A stretch of 64,000 bases of DNA from an uncultured Muribaculaceae bacterium (GTDB taxonomy: Bacteria; Bacteroidota; Bacteroidia; Bacteroidales; Muribaculaceae), in contig CAJTXU010000014.1 of assembly GCA_910584125.1 (NCBI GenBank), positions 1 through 64,000 of the forward strand, read 5' to 3'. Positions 35,334 through 44,566 of the stretch are shown piece by piece; the first letter of the stretch is position 1; each line of letters begins with the position of its first letter. The notes under the pieces were generated by a model. It had not been told where the DNA came from and made no database searches. It was given only the letters and a program-made list of their open reading frames with translations. The position numbers and the translations under genes are program-made.

Positions 35334-36953
35334 TCAGAAGTCCCACATGTTTGAGTCAATGTTCTGATTAAGTTTGAATTTATGGCGATCGGGATGATTA
35401 TAGATGTTGAATCTATATGCATCCGCTTCCGACATAGAGGCTTTGCCCGAGGATTTGAGATATTCGAGAGCCATTGCGCAAACCTCAGGCGAGGAGAATC
35501 GTGCCGGAATCACCATAGCTCCGCCTGTATTGACCACCGCAAAGTTTTCATCGGTCTTGACTATGGAGTTCCCTTCAGCCGAGAATGGCGATACTTCGAC
35601 AAAGTTCATTCCCGATACGAGGCAATCATCTCCAAGCTTAAGGCAGTTCCATTTCGAATCCTGCTGATTCTTAACCCAGACATATTGGATGTTGTCATTG
35701 GTGGCAACCATGATATCGGCCCATCTTGGCTGGGCTTTGAAATTCATTTTGTTGTCGATTACTCCCCATTTGCCCTTTGATTTGACATAACCGTTGCCAT
35801 AGCAGAATGTGGTGGCATCGTCATAGACGAAGGGGCAGATTTCCTTACCTGACAAGTCAATGAAACCGTATTTACCCTCTTTATTGCAGGCTGCAAGCGC
35901 AGAGAAATTATTGTCGAACGGCGCGACGATTCTGGAATAATCGGATGCGCCTACATTTTTGCCTTTTGAGTCAAGCAAATTATAGGAGCCATTGTTGACC
36001 GCTATGAAGCCTTTGCCCGTAAGGGTGTGGATTTCAGTATAATCATCCGATATCTTGTATCCGTCAAGATCGATTAGATATGCTTGTCTGTTTGACAGGC
36101 ATATTTTCGCAACTCCATCGAAGAAAGGATTCACGGCGTGGTTCGGGTCTTCTTCGGTTATGGCTTTCTCTATGTCGTTCTTGAATAACTTCTGGCCTCC
36201 TTTACCATTGAAGGTCATATAATTGTACTTATTCTTCTTTTTTGCGAACTGGCACATCGCTACGCGGTCCTGGACAGGTGCTCCCATGGCGTAGGCGACA
36301 TTCTTGACCACGACATTGCCCTCGAGGTCTACGATACCGCGCTTGAACATGACGTCAGTCCAGATATAAGGGATGTCCGAGAGGGAAAGTCTGGACATGT
36401 TTTTGGTCATTTCGGTAGCCTGTGCGCTCACGAATATGTTGCCGTCACCATAATCGATACTGTCTGTCTTCTGGTAAAAACCGAATTCCCTGTACTTTAC
36501 GGGAAGTATCATTTTGTCGTTGAGAAACAGGCCCTTCATGGAATTTTCCAGAGTCTTTCCTTTAGCGACCCAGACATAACCCTTTTCATTGATGGCTCCA
36601 ATGAAGTTGAATTCGGGTTTGATCATAATCGATCCGTCCTTACGGATATATCCTTTCTTTTTTCCTTTTTTGACAAGTGCGATTCCATTGTCGTTGAACT
36701 CGTCGATTTCGTCGTATTCGATTGCGATAACTGGTTTGCCGGTCTCATCTATATATCCCCATTTGTCGCCTTTGCAGACTTTAGCCATTCCGTTTTCAAA
36801 GAACGTGGCTTTTGTGTATTGTGGTTTGATGACCACATTTCCTGTTTCATCGGCATAGCCGAATTTCTCCTTCTCCTGGATGATGTGGAGTTCCGCCATA
36901 CATAATGACGTGGCCGTCAACATGCATAGCAATGTGAGCAATTGTTTTTTCAT
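35334..36953 (-). CDS. Exported WG-repeat protein
   Basis: This 539-residue protein has a signal peptide (MKKQLLTLLCMLTATSLCMA). It consists almost wholly of WG (KWG Leptospira-type) repeats: GYADETGNVVIKPQY, WGYIDETGKPVIAIEY, GYIRKDGSIMIKPEF, YGFIDLSGKEICPFVY and WGVIDNKMNFKAQPRW are visible copies. Such repeats form propeller-like binding surfaces in Bacteroidetes envelope proteins. No catalytic residues are evident. It is part of the exported-protein series on the minus strand, which may share a transcript with its neighbours. Confidence 0.85.
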   Translation of the reverse strand: MKKQLLTLLCMLTATSLCMAELHIIQEKEKFGYADETGNVVIKPQYTKATFFENGMAKVCKGDKWGYIDETGKPVIAIEYDEIDEFNDNGIALVKKGKKKGYIRKDGSIMIKPEFNFIGAINEKGYVWVAKGKTLENSMKGLFLNDKMILPVKYREFGFYQKTDSIDYGDGNIFVSAQATEMTKNMSRLSLSDIPYIWTDVMFKRGIVDLEGNVVVKNVAYAMGAPVQDRVAMCQFAKKKNKYNYMTFNGKGGQKLFKNDIEKAITEEDPNHAVNPFFDGVAKICLSNRQAYLIDLDGYKISDDYTEIHTLTGKGFIAVNNGSYNLLDSKGKNVGASDYSRIVAPFDNNFSALAACNKEGKYGFIDLSGKEICPFVYDDATTFCYGNGYVKSKGKWGVIDNKMNFKAQPRWADIMVATNDNIQYVWVKNQQDSKWNCLKLGDDCLVSGMNFVEVSPFSAEGNSIVKTDENFAVVNTGGAMVIPARFSSPEVCAMALEYLKSSGKASMSEADAYRFNIYNHPDRHKFKLNQNIDSNMWDF

Positions 36954-36996
36954 ATTGAGCTTTTTATGGTGTTCTATGGATCAATCCTCGTCTGTA

Positions 36997-37938
36997 TTAT
37001 CTCCAGAGGATATTGGTAGTGCTGTTTTTCTGACCGCGTCCGTAGGCAACTCCGATTTCTTTGGCGGCGTTGATCCGCTGTTTTTCCATCTGGATATTGT
37101 CCTCGTATTTTTTGTGGACTTCGAAATCATATTCGACTTTGGTCTGACGCTTGACCTCATCGGCGAATCTGACGGATTCGGAATACGCCGAAGAGTCGGG
37201 ATTGATCTGAGACAGAAGCGCGTATGCTTTTGCCGCACCTTCCGCGTTCGGAGACAAAGCGAACTGCGCCTTGGCCTCCCTGAGGAGATTCAGTCCGTCG
37301 TAATCGATATACTGCTTGTAGTATCTCAAGGTTGCGGCCTGTGCCTGCGGATATCCGCTGCAGCACTGCGGGATGAAAGTGCTGTAGTATAACGCCTGTT
37401 CGAAATCCTTCATAGATGCCGCCCGTTCTGCCTTGGCAAGAATAGAGGAATAGTTTCTGTCGAAATAGGCGATTGTTTTCGCTGTCGCGCTCGACACAAA
37501 GTCTTCAAAAGCCTTTGATCTTGGCGACAAGCTCTTGAGCGCATTGATATAAGCTCTTTGCTCGCTTGTGCCGACTCCCCTTAAATCGAAGGACTGGGTC
37601 GCGAACACCGCCCCTTGGGCGACATCCCCGATGGAAAGTGTAAGAGTCGTGTGGACCGCAATCTGTGGAGGGGAGCCTGCTCCTTGTTCTTTGTACAAAT
37701 CTGTGAACTTTCCGGTCAGTATCATCTGCCCGTATCCCTGGTCCGCCATCACTCCGTTGCTGTTCAAGGCTCTCGTAAGACGGTCTTCAAGCATATCGGA
37801 AAGCTGTGACGGCGCATCGCCGGAATCTTCTACGGAAACCTGCATGAATAGCTCGCATCCGTTGGAATATGCGGAAGCGCCCGTAGGCAATAAAGCACAA
37901 AAAGCGCAGAGCACCAATGTATTGAATAATACCTTCAT
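36997..37938 (-). CDS. Exported protein, CsgG-like candidate
   Basis: This 313-residue protein has a signal peptide ending near ASAYS. The first half (CELFMQVSVEDSGDAPSQLS ... LEDRLTRALNSNG ... GQMILTGKFTD) has the layout of CsgG/LPP20/FlgT-type proteins that measure or assemble at the outer membrane. The second half is helical, with possible TPR-like repeats (AERAASMKDFEQALYYSTFI, AAKAYALLSQINPDSSAYSE). Family assignment is by pattern only. It sits 32 bp after the DUF6175-like gene on the same strand. Confidence 0.6.
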   Translation of the reverse strand: MKVLFNTLVLCAFCALLPTGASAYSNGCELFMQVSVEDSGDAPSQLSDMLEDRLTRALNSNGVMADQGYGQMILTGKFTDLYKEQGAGSPPQIAVHTTLTLSIGDVAQGAVFATQSFDLRGVGTSEQRAYINALKSLSPRSKAFEDFVSSATAKTIAYFDRNYSSILAKAERAASMKDFEQALYYSTFIPQCCSGYPQAQAATLRYYKQYIDYDGLNLLREAKAQFALSPNAEGAAKAYALLSQINPDSSAYSESVRFADEVKRQTKVEYDFEVHKKYEDNIQMEKQRINAAKEIGVAYGRGQKNSTTNILWR

Positions 37939-37970
37939 GATGTCATGATTTTATGATTGTAAGACGGATG

Positions 37971-38948
37971 TCATTTTTCACCCAGGACCAGAGTCGCGCG
38001 GCCGAGGCCGCCACCCGCTTTGATTTTGGATGTTATGTTGTAAGGTGTGCCCTGAAGGAATTTTTGCAACTTCCTTGCAAACATCCTTGCGTCCATAGGT
38101 CGGCCTTTTTCATTATATAGAGGAATCCTCACTCCTGAAAATTTCATAAAATTTTCAGAAGAATCTTCGAGTGAATATCTGTGCTCGACTGTGTTGTCGT
38201 TCATCCACCCGTCGATGATTTCGGCAAGTTCCTCGCCGCCGTATTCCTCTTCGAATGAAAGCCCGCTTCCGTTGTCGAAAACCTGCAGCTGTATGCTGAC
38301 ACTCCTTCCATTGGCAGCCATATCATCGAAATGACGCTGCAACTGAGATAGGAATTGGTCCATTTTTCCTATGACCGCCTCTTCAATAAGGACTGGCACT
38401 TCGGCGGAAAAGGACGGATTCCCCGTTCCTTCGGCAGAAGCAATAGCGTCGTTGGTATAGGCGTCTACGCCTTTAAGAAGATAAGTGACTGATTTCTTGG
38501 GCCCGGTAGAGTTGATTCTCCATCCCACATTGACCATGATGTCCGCCTTCGCCCTGCGTTGAAGCCGTTCAAGGGCTGTTTCTCCTATTTCTGCCCCTGA
38601 TGTTGTGCTTACGGTCATCTCATCTTCAATCTCAGCACGGTTCAGGTCTCCGACCATTGAAGATAAATCTCGCATAGGAAATCCGCGGTCGGCCATAAGT
38701 TCGTTGAGTTTGGTGAGGACACTGACTAAATCGAAATTTTCCATGAGAGCTTTCTCATAGTCAGGAGTCGTAAGTGTGCGTCCTTGATAATTGGTTGTAG
38801 TCACGTATCCATTGGCCTTGCACCATGCAAGATCTGGGACCGCCATTATCGTCGGTTTTTTCGCTTGTCCTGACATTGACACCGGGAGGAGGGTCGTCGC
38901 CAGAAGAAGAACCATTTTTAGAGTTCTGAGTATCATCAAATTAAGCAA
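37971..38948 (-). CDS. Exported DUF6175-like protein
   Basis: This 325-residue exported protein has a signal peptide (VLLLATTLLPVSMSGQ). The features RGFPMRDLSSMVGDLNRAEI, RRAKADIMVNVGWRINSTGP and VTYLLKGVDAYTNDAIASAE resemble the Bacteroidales DUF6175 family, which is related in fold to CsgG/TolB-N-like domains. Function is unknown; an outer-membrane-associated assembly role is inferred from company. The 234-bp gap upstream (38949-39182) has no clear gene or promoter. Confidence 0.65.
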   Translation of the reverse strand: MLNLMILRTLKMVLLLATTLLPVSMSGQAKKPTIMAVPDLAWCKANGYVTTTNYQGRTLTTPDYEKALMENFDLVSVLTKLNELMADRGFPMRDLSSMVGDLNRAEIEDEMTVSTTSGAEIGETALERLQRRAKADIMVNVGWRINSTGPKKSVTYLLKGVDAYTNDAIASAEGTGNPSFSAEVPVLIEEAVIGKMDQFLSQLQRHFDDMAANGRSVSIQLQVFDNGSGLSFEEEYGGEELAEIIDGWMNDNTVEHRYSLEDSSENFMKFSGVRIPLYNEKGRPMDARMFARKLQKFLQGTPYNITSKIKAGGGLGRATLVLGEK

Positions 38949-39182
38949 ATGTTATTAGTTTAAGATCTGATTTTTGTAGATGGATTCGCCAATCGAATAC
39001 CGCGAGTTATATCGCTCGACAGTAAAAGCAAGACAAATGGCTTTATGCCTGCCCTAAAGTTTTGGGTTGGCCCTTGGACCGACCTTGAATATTATGACAA
39101 TGAGGAGATGACATCCATCGCGCTCTCACATCGAAGGGTGTCGGTGCGATTTCGGCATATAGACTCGTCGCGACTTGTGCTT

Positions 39183-39677
39183 TTATTGTTTCAAGACGCC
39201 GTCATCAATTAGTCTCTGTCTGAGAGCCGCCCTGTTAACCCTTACGACCACACCGTAATTATCCATAGAATTGTCGGCGCTTTTTTGCTGAGAGAGCCTT
39301 TTCTCGTCGCCCAGTGAAGTGAATGACTTATATATGCCACCGTCGGCGAAGAAACGGTCGAAATAAGCCTCATACTTTTCTGCCGCATTCACTTCGTTCA
39401 GAAGCGGCTTCTTGTTGCATTCGCCCGTTCCTGAAACGATGCCTTTGAATATCACGTCTCGTACTGCATTCTTACGGGCCTGTTCTATTGCTTGGGCCTT
39501 GTCTCTGCCTTTTCCCCAGGCTCGCAATGTCTGAGAGCCATCGAGATCAGTGCCCAGACATTGGGTCTCAAAGCTATTGTACGCATACGTCGAGTCGATG
39601 CTTTTAGGAGTCTTACATCCTGTGGCGAACATCAGCATCATTGTCGCAGTGAAAATCCAAGCAAGTTCTTTTTTCAT
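39183..39677 (-). CDS. Small LPP20-like lipoprotein
   Basis: This 164-residue lipoprotein has Cys21 in the lipobox (MFATGCKTPK). The segment RDKAQAIEQARKNAVRDVIF is characteristic of LPP20-like proteins (a helix rich in AxxxAxxxA). It ends with a beta-strand and helix (YGVVVRVNRAALRQRLIDDG). It is a diverged paralogue of the protein encoded at 40354-40845; both share YFDRFF/YFESFF-type and V-N-[RK]-[AD]-x-L-R motifs near the end. Probably anchored at the outer membrane. Confidence 0.7.
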   Translation of the reverse strand: MKKELAWIFTATMMLMFATGCKTPKSIDSTYAYNSFETQCLGTDLDGSQTLRAWGKGRDKAQAIEQARKNAVRDVIFKGIVSGTGECNKKPLLNEVNAAEKYEAYFDRFFADGGIYKSFTSLGDEKRLSQQKSADNSMDNYGVVVRVNRAALRQRLIDDGVLKQ

Positions 39678-39713
39678 AATTAGTCGAGTTTGGTCATGAT
39701 AGTTGTTTCGTGG

Positions 39714-40298
39714 TCAGTATTCGTAGCCCAATGTCAGGCCGAGAAAAGAGGCGTATTTGTTTTTCGTGTCCACGTATTTTATATTCTGTCCCATATAAGA
39801 GATGCCCAGAAGGAACGCGGAGCGCCTTTGTCCAACACGAATGCCTATGGTTGGCCTCCAGAAGAAGCCGTCTTGTATGGCTCCGCCGATGTCAAGCGAA
39901 TAGTACGGAACGACTGTCCTGTAAGTGTCGTCGATGATGTTGCCTCTGACATTGGCGTATATCGGGAAACTCCATTTGATGCTGTTGTTTCGAATATGGC
40001 TGCTGTTGAAATAAAAACGTCCTCCGAAGCCAACTCCGAACCTCAGGTATTGGCTCATCCTGTATCCACCTGTCACATTGATTTCCGTATAGGGGGAATT
40101 CCCGTCATTGATGAATAGGGAGTAACCTCCGTTAACCTGACCTGAAATCCAAAAACCGGTTTCCGACTCGTTGTAGTTTGTTAGTTCCTTGTCCTTGCCT
40201 ACAGGAGGCAATATGACTCCCTCGGGAACGTTCTGTCCCCAGGCACAGGAAATGGCCGCAAATAAAGCCACTGCAGCTGATATGATTTTCTTTCTCAT
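39714..40298 (-). CDS. Outer-membrane beta-barrel candidate
   Basis: This 194-residue protein has a signal peptide (MRKKIISAAVALFAAISCAW, cleavage after WGQ). Amphipathic beta strands alternate with short turns (FWISGQVNGGYSLFI, YLRFGVGFGGRFYF, IKWSFPIYANVRG), and the C-terminus ends in an aromatic strand (YASFLGLTLGYEY), as in small outer-membrane barrels. It lies between the two LPP20-like genes on the same strand, so it is probably co-expressed with them. Confidence 0.72.
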   Translation of the reverse strand: MRKKIISAAVALFAAISCAWGQNVPEGVILPPVGKDKELTNYNESETGFWISGQVNGGYSLFINDGNSPYTEINVTGGYRMSQYLRFGVGFGGRFYFNSSHIRNNSIKWSFPIYANVRGNIIDDTYRTVVPYYSLDIGGAIQDGFFWRPTIGIRVGQRRSAFLLGISYMGQNIKYVDTKNKYASFLGLTLGYEY

Positions 40299-40353
40299 TG
40301 TCGATTGAATTTGGTTGTTCTGCCGGATTTGAGATGTAGGGTCTGCAGAATTT

Positions 40354-40845
40354 TCAGAAGATGGAGTTCAGCCCCTTAATGACACCAGCGTCCTCGAGAT
40401 CTTTTCTCAGCTGGTCTTTATTTACAGATACGACTGTTGTCACCTTGTACAGTTTGCCGCTTTTTGTAGTGGTCCTTGAAGTCCCTATGACGTCCGCGTA
40501 GCTCGCTGCGGCTCCTCCAGGACGGAAGAAACTTTCGAAGTAGTCGGCGTGACTCGCTTCTGCCGACGGACTTCCTGCCAGAGGCTTCTGCGTCTGACGT
40601 GTGTTCTGATTGCTGAACCCTTTGAACAGAACTCCATGCACAGCGCATCTGCTGATGACATCGTCGGAGACATCTTTGGCTTTTTTCACTAAAACGGATA
40701 CCTTGACCATGTAAGTCCCTTGGGCCGCGGTTTCTCCTGTACCTGAAATCTGATATTCGGGGACGTTGTCTTTACTTTGGGTCTTGGCCTGACTGAATGC
40801 CATTATGGACAGCAAGGCCATCATTAATATTGCAATTCTCTTCAT
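40354..40845 (-). CDS. Exported LPP20-like protein, first gene of the exported set
   Basis: This 163-residue protein has a signal peptide (MKRIAILMMALLSIMAFSQA) and no lipobox cysteine. The end segment (ADYFESFFRPGGAAASYADV, then TVVSVNKDQLRKDLEDAGVI) matches the pattern of the lipoprotein at 39183. It follows a good minus-strand promoter (40956-40987) and so appears to lead the run of exported genes down to 34032. Confidence 0.68.
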   Translation of the reverse strand: MKRIAILMMALLSIMAFSQAKTQSKDNVPEYQISGTGETAAQGTYMVKVSVLVKKAKDVSDDVISRCAVHGVLFKGFSNQNTRQTQKPLAGSPSAEASHADYFESFFRPGGAAASYADVIGTSRTTTKSGKLYKVTTVVSVNKDQLRKDLEDAGVIKGLNSIF

Positions 40846-40955
40846 GATGAGTTAGTTTGGTATTAGTCAGTAATTTATGGATGGCTGTTTGCTTGTAAAG
40901 CCGTCTTGTCATTACTATGAAAGTTTAGCTTTTTGCTTAAATCATTAACATTTGG

Positions 40956-40987
40956 CAAAGGTAATAAATTTTATTTAACAAAACAAA
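40956..40987 (-). promoter_or_regulatory. Promoter of the exported-protein gene set
   Basis: On the minus strand TTTG (40984-40987), a 20-bp spacer and TACCTTTG (40956-40963) match the Bacteroidetes consensus. The leader would be about 105 nt. The surrounding 40846-41040 is AT-rich and carries no gene. Confidence 0.78.
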
Positions 40988-41042
40988 TTTTTAAGCGGAT
41001 TAATTAGAACTTTTTCTCCTGTAAATTTTATTAGAGACACCA

Positions 41043-41075
41043 AGGCGGGGCGGACGATGGTTGTCCGCCCCGCCT
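41043..41075 (-). terminator. 13-bp GC-rich hairpin after cysS
   Basis: AGGCGGGGCGGAC (41043-41055) is the exact reverse complement of 41063-41075, with a 7-nt loop. It lies 54 bp beyond the cysS stop on the minus strand, and AT-rich sequence follows. Confidence 0.85.
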
Positions 41076-41128
41076 GTGGGGTATTTCGCTGCTGGGTTAT
41101 ATCCGGCGAGCGGTGTGTTCTGTCGGGG

Positions 41129-42610
41129 TTATTTGAGGGACCACTCGACGCCGTTCTTGGTGTCCTTGACGTTGAAGCCGAGGGCGGCGAGCTTGTCGCG
41201 GATCAGGTCGGAGGTCGTCCAGTCTTTGTTGCTCTTGGCGTTGGCGCGGATCTCCATCAGCAGGTCGACGGCGCCTTCGTAGGGCTTGAGGTCGGCGCCG
41301 GCCTCTGCCGCTGCGCCGAGGCGTATGCCCAGGATCTGGCCGAGCATCGTGTCGAACGTCTCTTTGAGACGGTCGATGTCGGCCTGCGTGAGGCGGGCGT
41401 TGCCGTCGGTTGCGGAGTTGATGATCTTGGCGGCGTCGAAGAGGTGGGCGATCACCATCGGCGTGTTGAGGTCGTCGTCGAGGGCTTCGCGGCACATCTT
41501 CAGGTAGTCGGGCACTTCGACTGTGGAGGCATCGGCCGGCTTAAGGCTTTGCAGGCGAGCGTAGGCGTCCTGCATCTTCTGCAGGGCCTTCTCGGCGGCC
41601 TGCAGGGCCTCGTTGCTGAAGTCGACCGTGCTGCGGTACTGCGCCTGGAGGATGAAGAAGCGGATCACCATCGGGGCGTATGCCTGTGTCAGCAGCGGGT
41701 GGTCGCCGGCGAAGAATTGCTCGAGCGTGATGAAGTTGTTGTAGCTCTTGCCCATCTTCTTGCCGGCGATGGTTATCATGTTGTTGTGCAGCCAGTAGCG
41801 CACGGCGTCATGGCCTTGCGCGGCGACGCTCTGGGCGATCTCGCACTCGTGGTGGGGGAACATGAGGTCCATGCCTCCGCCGTGGATGTCGAAGGTGTCG
41901 CCCAGATATTTGCGTCCCATTGTGGAACATTCGAGGTGCCAGCCGGGGAAGCCTTCGCTCCAGGGCGAGGGCCAGTGCATGATGTGCTCGGGGGCTGCCT
42001 TCTTCCAGAGGGCGAAGTCGAGCGGGTTGCGTTTCTCGTGCTGGCCGTCGAGCTCTCGGGTGGTGTTGAGCAGGTCGTCGATGTTTCGGCCCGAGAGCTT
42101 GCCGTATCGGTGGTCGGCGTTGTATTTGGTGACGTCGAAATATACCGATCCGCAGCTCTCGTAGGCGTAGCCTGACTCGAGTATCTTCTTTATATACTCG
42201 ATCTGCTCGATGATATGGCCCGAGGCGTGGGGCTCGATCGAGGGGGGCAGCACGTTGAGGGCTTCCATGTCGCGGTGGTAGCGGTTGAGGTAGTGCTGCA
42301 CGACTTCCATCGGCTCGAGCTGTTCGAGCCGGGCTTTCTTCGCGATCTTGTCCTCGCCTTCGTCGGCGTCGTGCTCGAGATGGCCGACGTCGGTGATGTT
42401 GCGCACGTAGCGCACCTTGTAGCCGAGCCAGGTGAGGTATCTGAACAGGACGTCGAACGTGATGGCCGGGCGGGCATGGCCGAGGTGGGCGTCGCCGTAG
42501 ACGGTGGGCCCGCAGACGTACATGCCGACGTGGCCCGGCTGGACGGGCGTGAAGAGCTGTTTGGTGCGGCTCAGCGTGTTGTAGAGCTCAAGCGAATGTT
42601 CTTTCATCAC
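41129..42610 (-). CDS. cysS: Cysteinyl-tRNA synthetase
   Basis: This enzyme charges tRNA-Cys with cysteine. The 493-residue length and motifs are those of a class I aminoacyl-tRNA synthetase: zinc-ligand Cys33 in YVCGPTVYGD, HIGH motif HLGH (42-45), the zinc-site regions LECSTMGRKYLG and GGGMDLMFPHHECE, and the KMSKS motif as KKMGKSYNN. The C-terminal anticodon-binding region is complete. It follows a DUF3467 gene by 15 bp and is followed by a strong terminator. Confidence 0.97.
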   Translation of the reverse strand: MMKEHSLELYNTLSRTKQLFTPVQPGHVGMYVCGPTVYGDAHLGHARPAITFDVLFRYLTWLGYKVRYVRNITDVGHLEHDADEGEDKIAKKARLEQLEPMEVVQHYLNRYHRDMEALNVLPPSIEPHASGHIIEQIEYIKKILESGYAYESCGSVYFDVTKYNADHRYGKLSGRNIDDLLNTTRELDGQHEKRNPLDFALWKKAAPEHIMHWPSPWSEGFPGWHLECSTMGRKYLGDTFDIHGGGMDLMFPHHECEIAQSVAAQGHDAVRYWLHNNMITIAGKKMGKSYNNFITLEQFFAGDHPLLTQAYAPMVIRFFILQAQYRSTVDFSNEALQAAEKALQKMQDAYARLQSLKPADASTVEVPDYLKMCREALDDDLNTPMVIAHLFDAAKIINSATDGNARLTQADIDRLKETFDTMLGQILGIRLGAAAEAGADLKPYEGAVDLLMEIRANAKSNKDWTTSDLIRDKLAALGFNVKDTKNGVEWSLK

Positions 42611-42625
42611 GGGGACGGGGGGTTA

Positions 42626-42919
42626 TCAGTTGTTGCCTACCTTGCCGGGACGGGGAGCGATCTCGCCAAACTGCGACTCGTATTTCTTGATGTTGTCGGT
42701 GAGGGCGAAGAGGAGCTTCTTGGCGTTCTCGGGGCTCATGATGACGCGGCTCACCACGGGGGCCTGGGGCATGCCGGGGGCGGCGAAGATGAAGTCGATG
42801 AGGAACTCGCTCGGGTTGTGGCCGATCATCGCGAGGTTGGTATATTTGCCGTCGGCCATTTCGGGACGGAGCTGGATCTGAAGCTGGTTCTGGTTCTGAT
42901 TGTTCTCAGGATTTGCCAT
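42626..42919 (-). CDS. DUF3467 family protein
   Basis: This 97-residue cytoplasmic protein has an N-terminal Asn/Gln-rich tract (ENNQNQNQLQIQLRPEMADG) and the DUF3467 core (GKYTNLAMIGHNPSEFLIDF ... PQAPVVSRVIMSPENAKKLL). It is a common small Bacteroidetes protein of unknown function, often near housekeeping genes. It is likely co-transcribed with cysS. No convincing consensus promoter was found upstream (42920-43165); that gap shows no gene. Confidence 0.85.
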   Translation of the reverse strand: MANPENNQNQNQLQIQLRPEMADGKYTNLAMIGHNPSEFLIDFIFAAPGMPQAPVVSRVIMSPENAKKLLFALTDNIKKYESQFGEIAPRPGKVGNN

Positions 42920-43165
42920 TTTGATGTGAGTTTTTAAGGGTTTTGACTATTCGTTTGTTTGAATTGCTTATGAAGCATACGCGGCAAGCCACGGTTTTTG
43001 CTTTGGAATGCGAATATAGGCAAAATCCGCGAGACTGGCAAATTTTCGGCCGACAAACTTTATGTGCCGCCGGAAAAATATAAGATAAATATAAGACTCC
43101 CTATAAGGAGCGGGTTGGCAGACCGGGCGCCTCAGGCATAAGTATGAGTTATAAGGCGGGAAACT

Positions 43166-43196
43166 TTTGTAAATAGTGATTTTTGTATTAAATTTG
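43166..43196 (+). promoter_or_regulatory. Promoter of the MntA/HepT pair
   Basis: TTTG (43166-43169), a 19-bp spacer and TAAATTTG (43189-43196) form a full consensus. The expected start near 43203 excludes the in-frame ATG at 43176 as a start codon and supports ATG 43218. Confidence 0.85.
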
Positions 43197-43217
43197 CAGT
43201 CGGATAAAGATGGAGAT

Positions 43218-43514
43218 ATGTGTACACGACAGCAATGCATAGACAGATTGCGGGAATCCTCACATTATATATGTGAGAATTTCGGAGTGCGGTCTTTATG
43301 TATATTCGGCTCGGTGGCGAGAGGTGACAACGGGCCGGACAGCGATGTGGATGTATGCGTCGATATGCCTGCGAGGATGAGCCTTGTGCTCGGACTGAAA
43401 GCATTTCTTGAGGAACTGTTCGGAAGTCCGGTTGACCTGATTCGCCGTCATCGGAATCTCCGGCCGTTTTTCCTGTCACGCATAGAAAAAGACGCGATAT
43501 ATGTCATACGATAA
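43218..43514 (+). CDS. mntA: MntA-type minimal nucleotidyltransferase (antitoxin)
   Basis: This 98-residue protein starts at ATG 43218, chosen because the promoter lies just upstream. The nucleotidyltransferase motif GSVARGDNGPDSDVDVCVD is intact, with the two catalytic aspartates of the DxD pair. The MNT partner of HEPN toxins works by AMPylating the toxin (established for MntA-HepT). The gene overlaps the HepT-like gene by 14 bp, which is usual for the pair. Confidence 0.88.
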   Translation: MCTRQQCIDRLRESSHYICENFGVRSLCIFGSVARGDNGPDSDVDVCVDMPARMSLVLGLKAFLEELFGSPVDLIRRHRNLRPFFLSRIEKDAIYVIR

Positions 43515-43884
43515 GGAAATAGTGTCGGATACGCTGTCTCAGATCCGTGAGGCCATAGACAATATCAAGGAATGGTCGCGTGAAATAAAATCAGGAGACG
43601 ACTTCGTGACATCGTCTGATGGGATGAGAACTCTTGCGGCAGTATGCATGTTACTTGAGGCTATCGGAGAAGGAGTCAAGAAAATAGACAAACGCACTGA
43701 AAGTCAATTGCTACGTGTGGTATGCCCGGAGATACCATGGAAGAACATAATGGGAATGAGAGACCATATAGCTCATGGCTATTTCAATATTGACGCTGAC
43801 TTTGTTTTTGACGTCGTCAACTCAGATCTTGAGCCTCTTAAGGAAGCAGTCGAAAAAATTACAGATTATCTCAGGGAGCGATAG
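43501..43884 (+). CDS. hepT: HepT-type HEPN RNase toxin
   Basis: This 127-residue helical DUF86/HEPN protein has the RNase motif Rx4HxY as RDHIAHGY (MGMRDHIAHGYFNIDADFVF). It is expected to cleave RNA and to be neutralised by the MntA-like protein encoded just upstream with overlapping ends. Such type VII toxin-antitoxin pairs are frequent in accessory DNA. All key residues are present, so the pair looks functional. Confidence 0.9.
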   Translation: MSYDKEIVSDTLSQIREAIDNIKEWSREIKSGDDFVTSSDGMRTLAAVCMLLEAIGEGVKKIDKRTESQLLRVVCPEIPWKNIMGMRDHIAHGYFNIDADFVFDVVNSDLEPLKEAVEKITDYLRER

Positions 43885-43929
43885 AAGTATTGTCGTCTTT
43901 AATCGGCAAACTGTATTGGAAGAGGGATA

Positions 43930-44412
43930 TTATTCAGTCCGGATGTCGTCGCGGCGTTTGAACTTGATGATGTTGTCGCGTCCGGTTGAGGTCGTCTCCC
44001 ACCACATATGCGTCGGAGTCAGTTTGATGATCTTGTAGTGGTAATTCCCTGCGGAGGCGTCGTCGCCGTCGAGGTCGCCTTGATGCACGACGTCCAGAAG
44101 AGGCTGGTAGTTCTCCACTTCAAGACAGGTCCAGGTGAATGTCCGGTCATGCCTCTGGCTTCCGTCGGATGTCAGGAAATACGTGTCGATGCTTCCCTGA
44201 TATCCACCGTATCCTTCATGGATTTGAGATGATGAGATGTCGAGGATTTCCTCCCAGTGGAATATGTCCTGGTCGCCTTGCGAGACGACCTCCCACGTCC
44301 CGCCTAAAAGGTCCAAGACAATCGGCGTCATATCTTCATCGTCGTCATCACCGCAGCCGAACAGCCCGAACGACAGCAGCGTCGCCATCAAAAACAAAAC
44401 GTATCTGTTCAT
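43930..44412 (-). CDS. Lipocalin-like lipoprotein
   Basis: The protein has 160 residues from ATG 44412, which gives a lipoprotein signal (MNRYVLFLMATLLSFGLFGC, Cys20) followed by an acidic linker. An in-frame start at 44508 would place the signal peptide internally and is rejected. The rest is beta-rich (GTWEVVSQGDQDIFHWEEIL ... YHYKIIKLTPTHMWWETTS), as in small lipocalin-like domains of Bacteroidetes. Function unknown; presumably surface or periplasmic. Confidence 0.75.
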   Translation of the reverse strand: MNRYVLFLMATLLSFGLFGCGDDDDEDMTPIVLDLLGGTWEVVSQGDQDIFHWEEILDISSSQIHEGYGGYQGSIDTYFLTSDGSQRHDRTFTWTCLEVENYQPLLDVVHQGDLDGDDASAGNYHYKIIKLTPTHMWWETTSTGRDNIIKFKRRDDIRTE

Positions 44413-44566
44413 AATTAGAGAATTACATTCAATATGATAACGAATTGCACCGGTTGTTATTGCGTTCCTGTCTGTTGCGCGTTCCGATGAAATCTTCCCA
44501 AGCCCCATCCTAAATGCATCTATTTGTCACTCAGCGTTTGAGCCAACAAGGACCATTTCGGCATAA

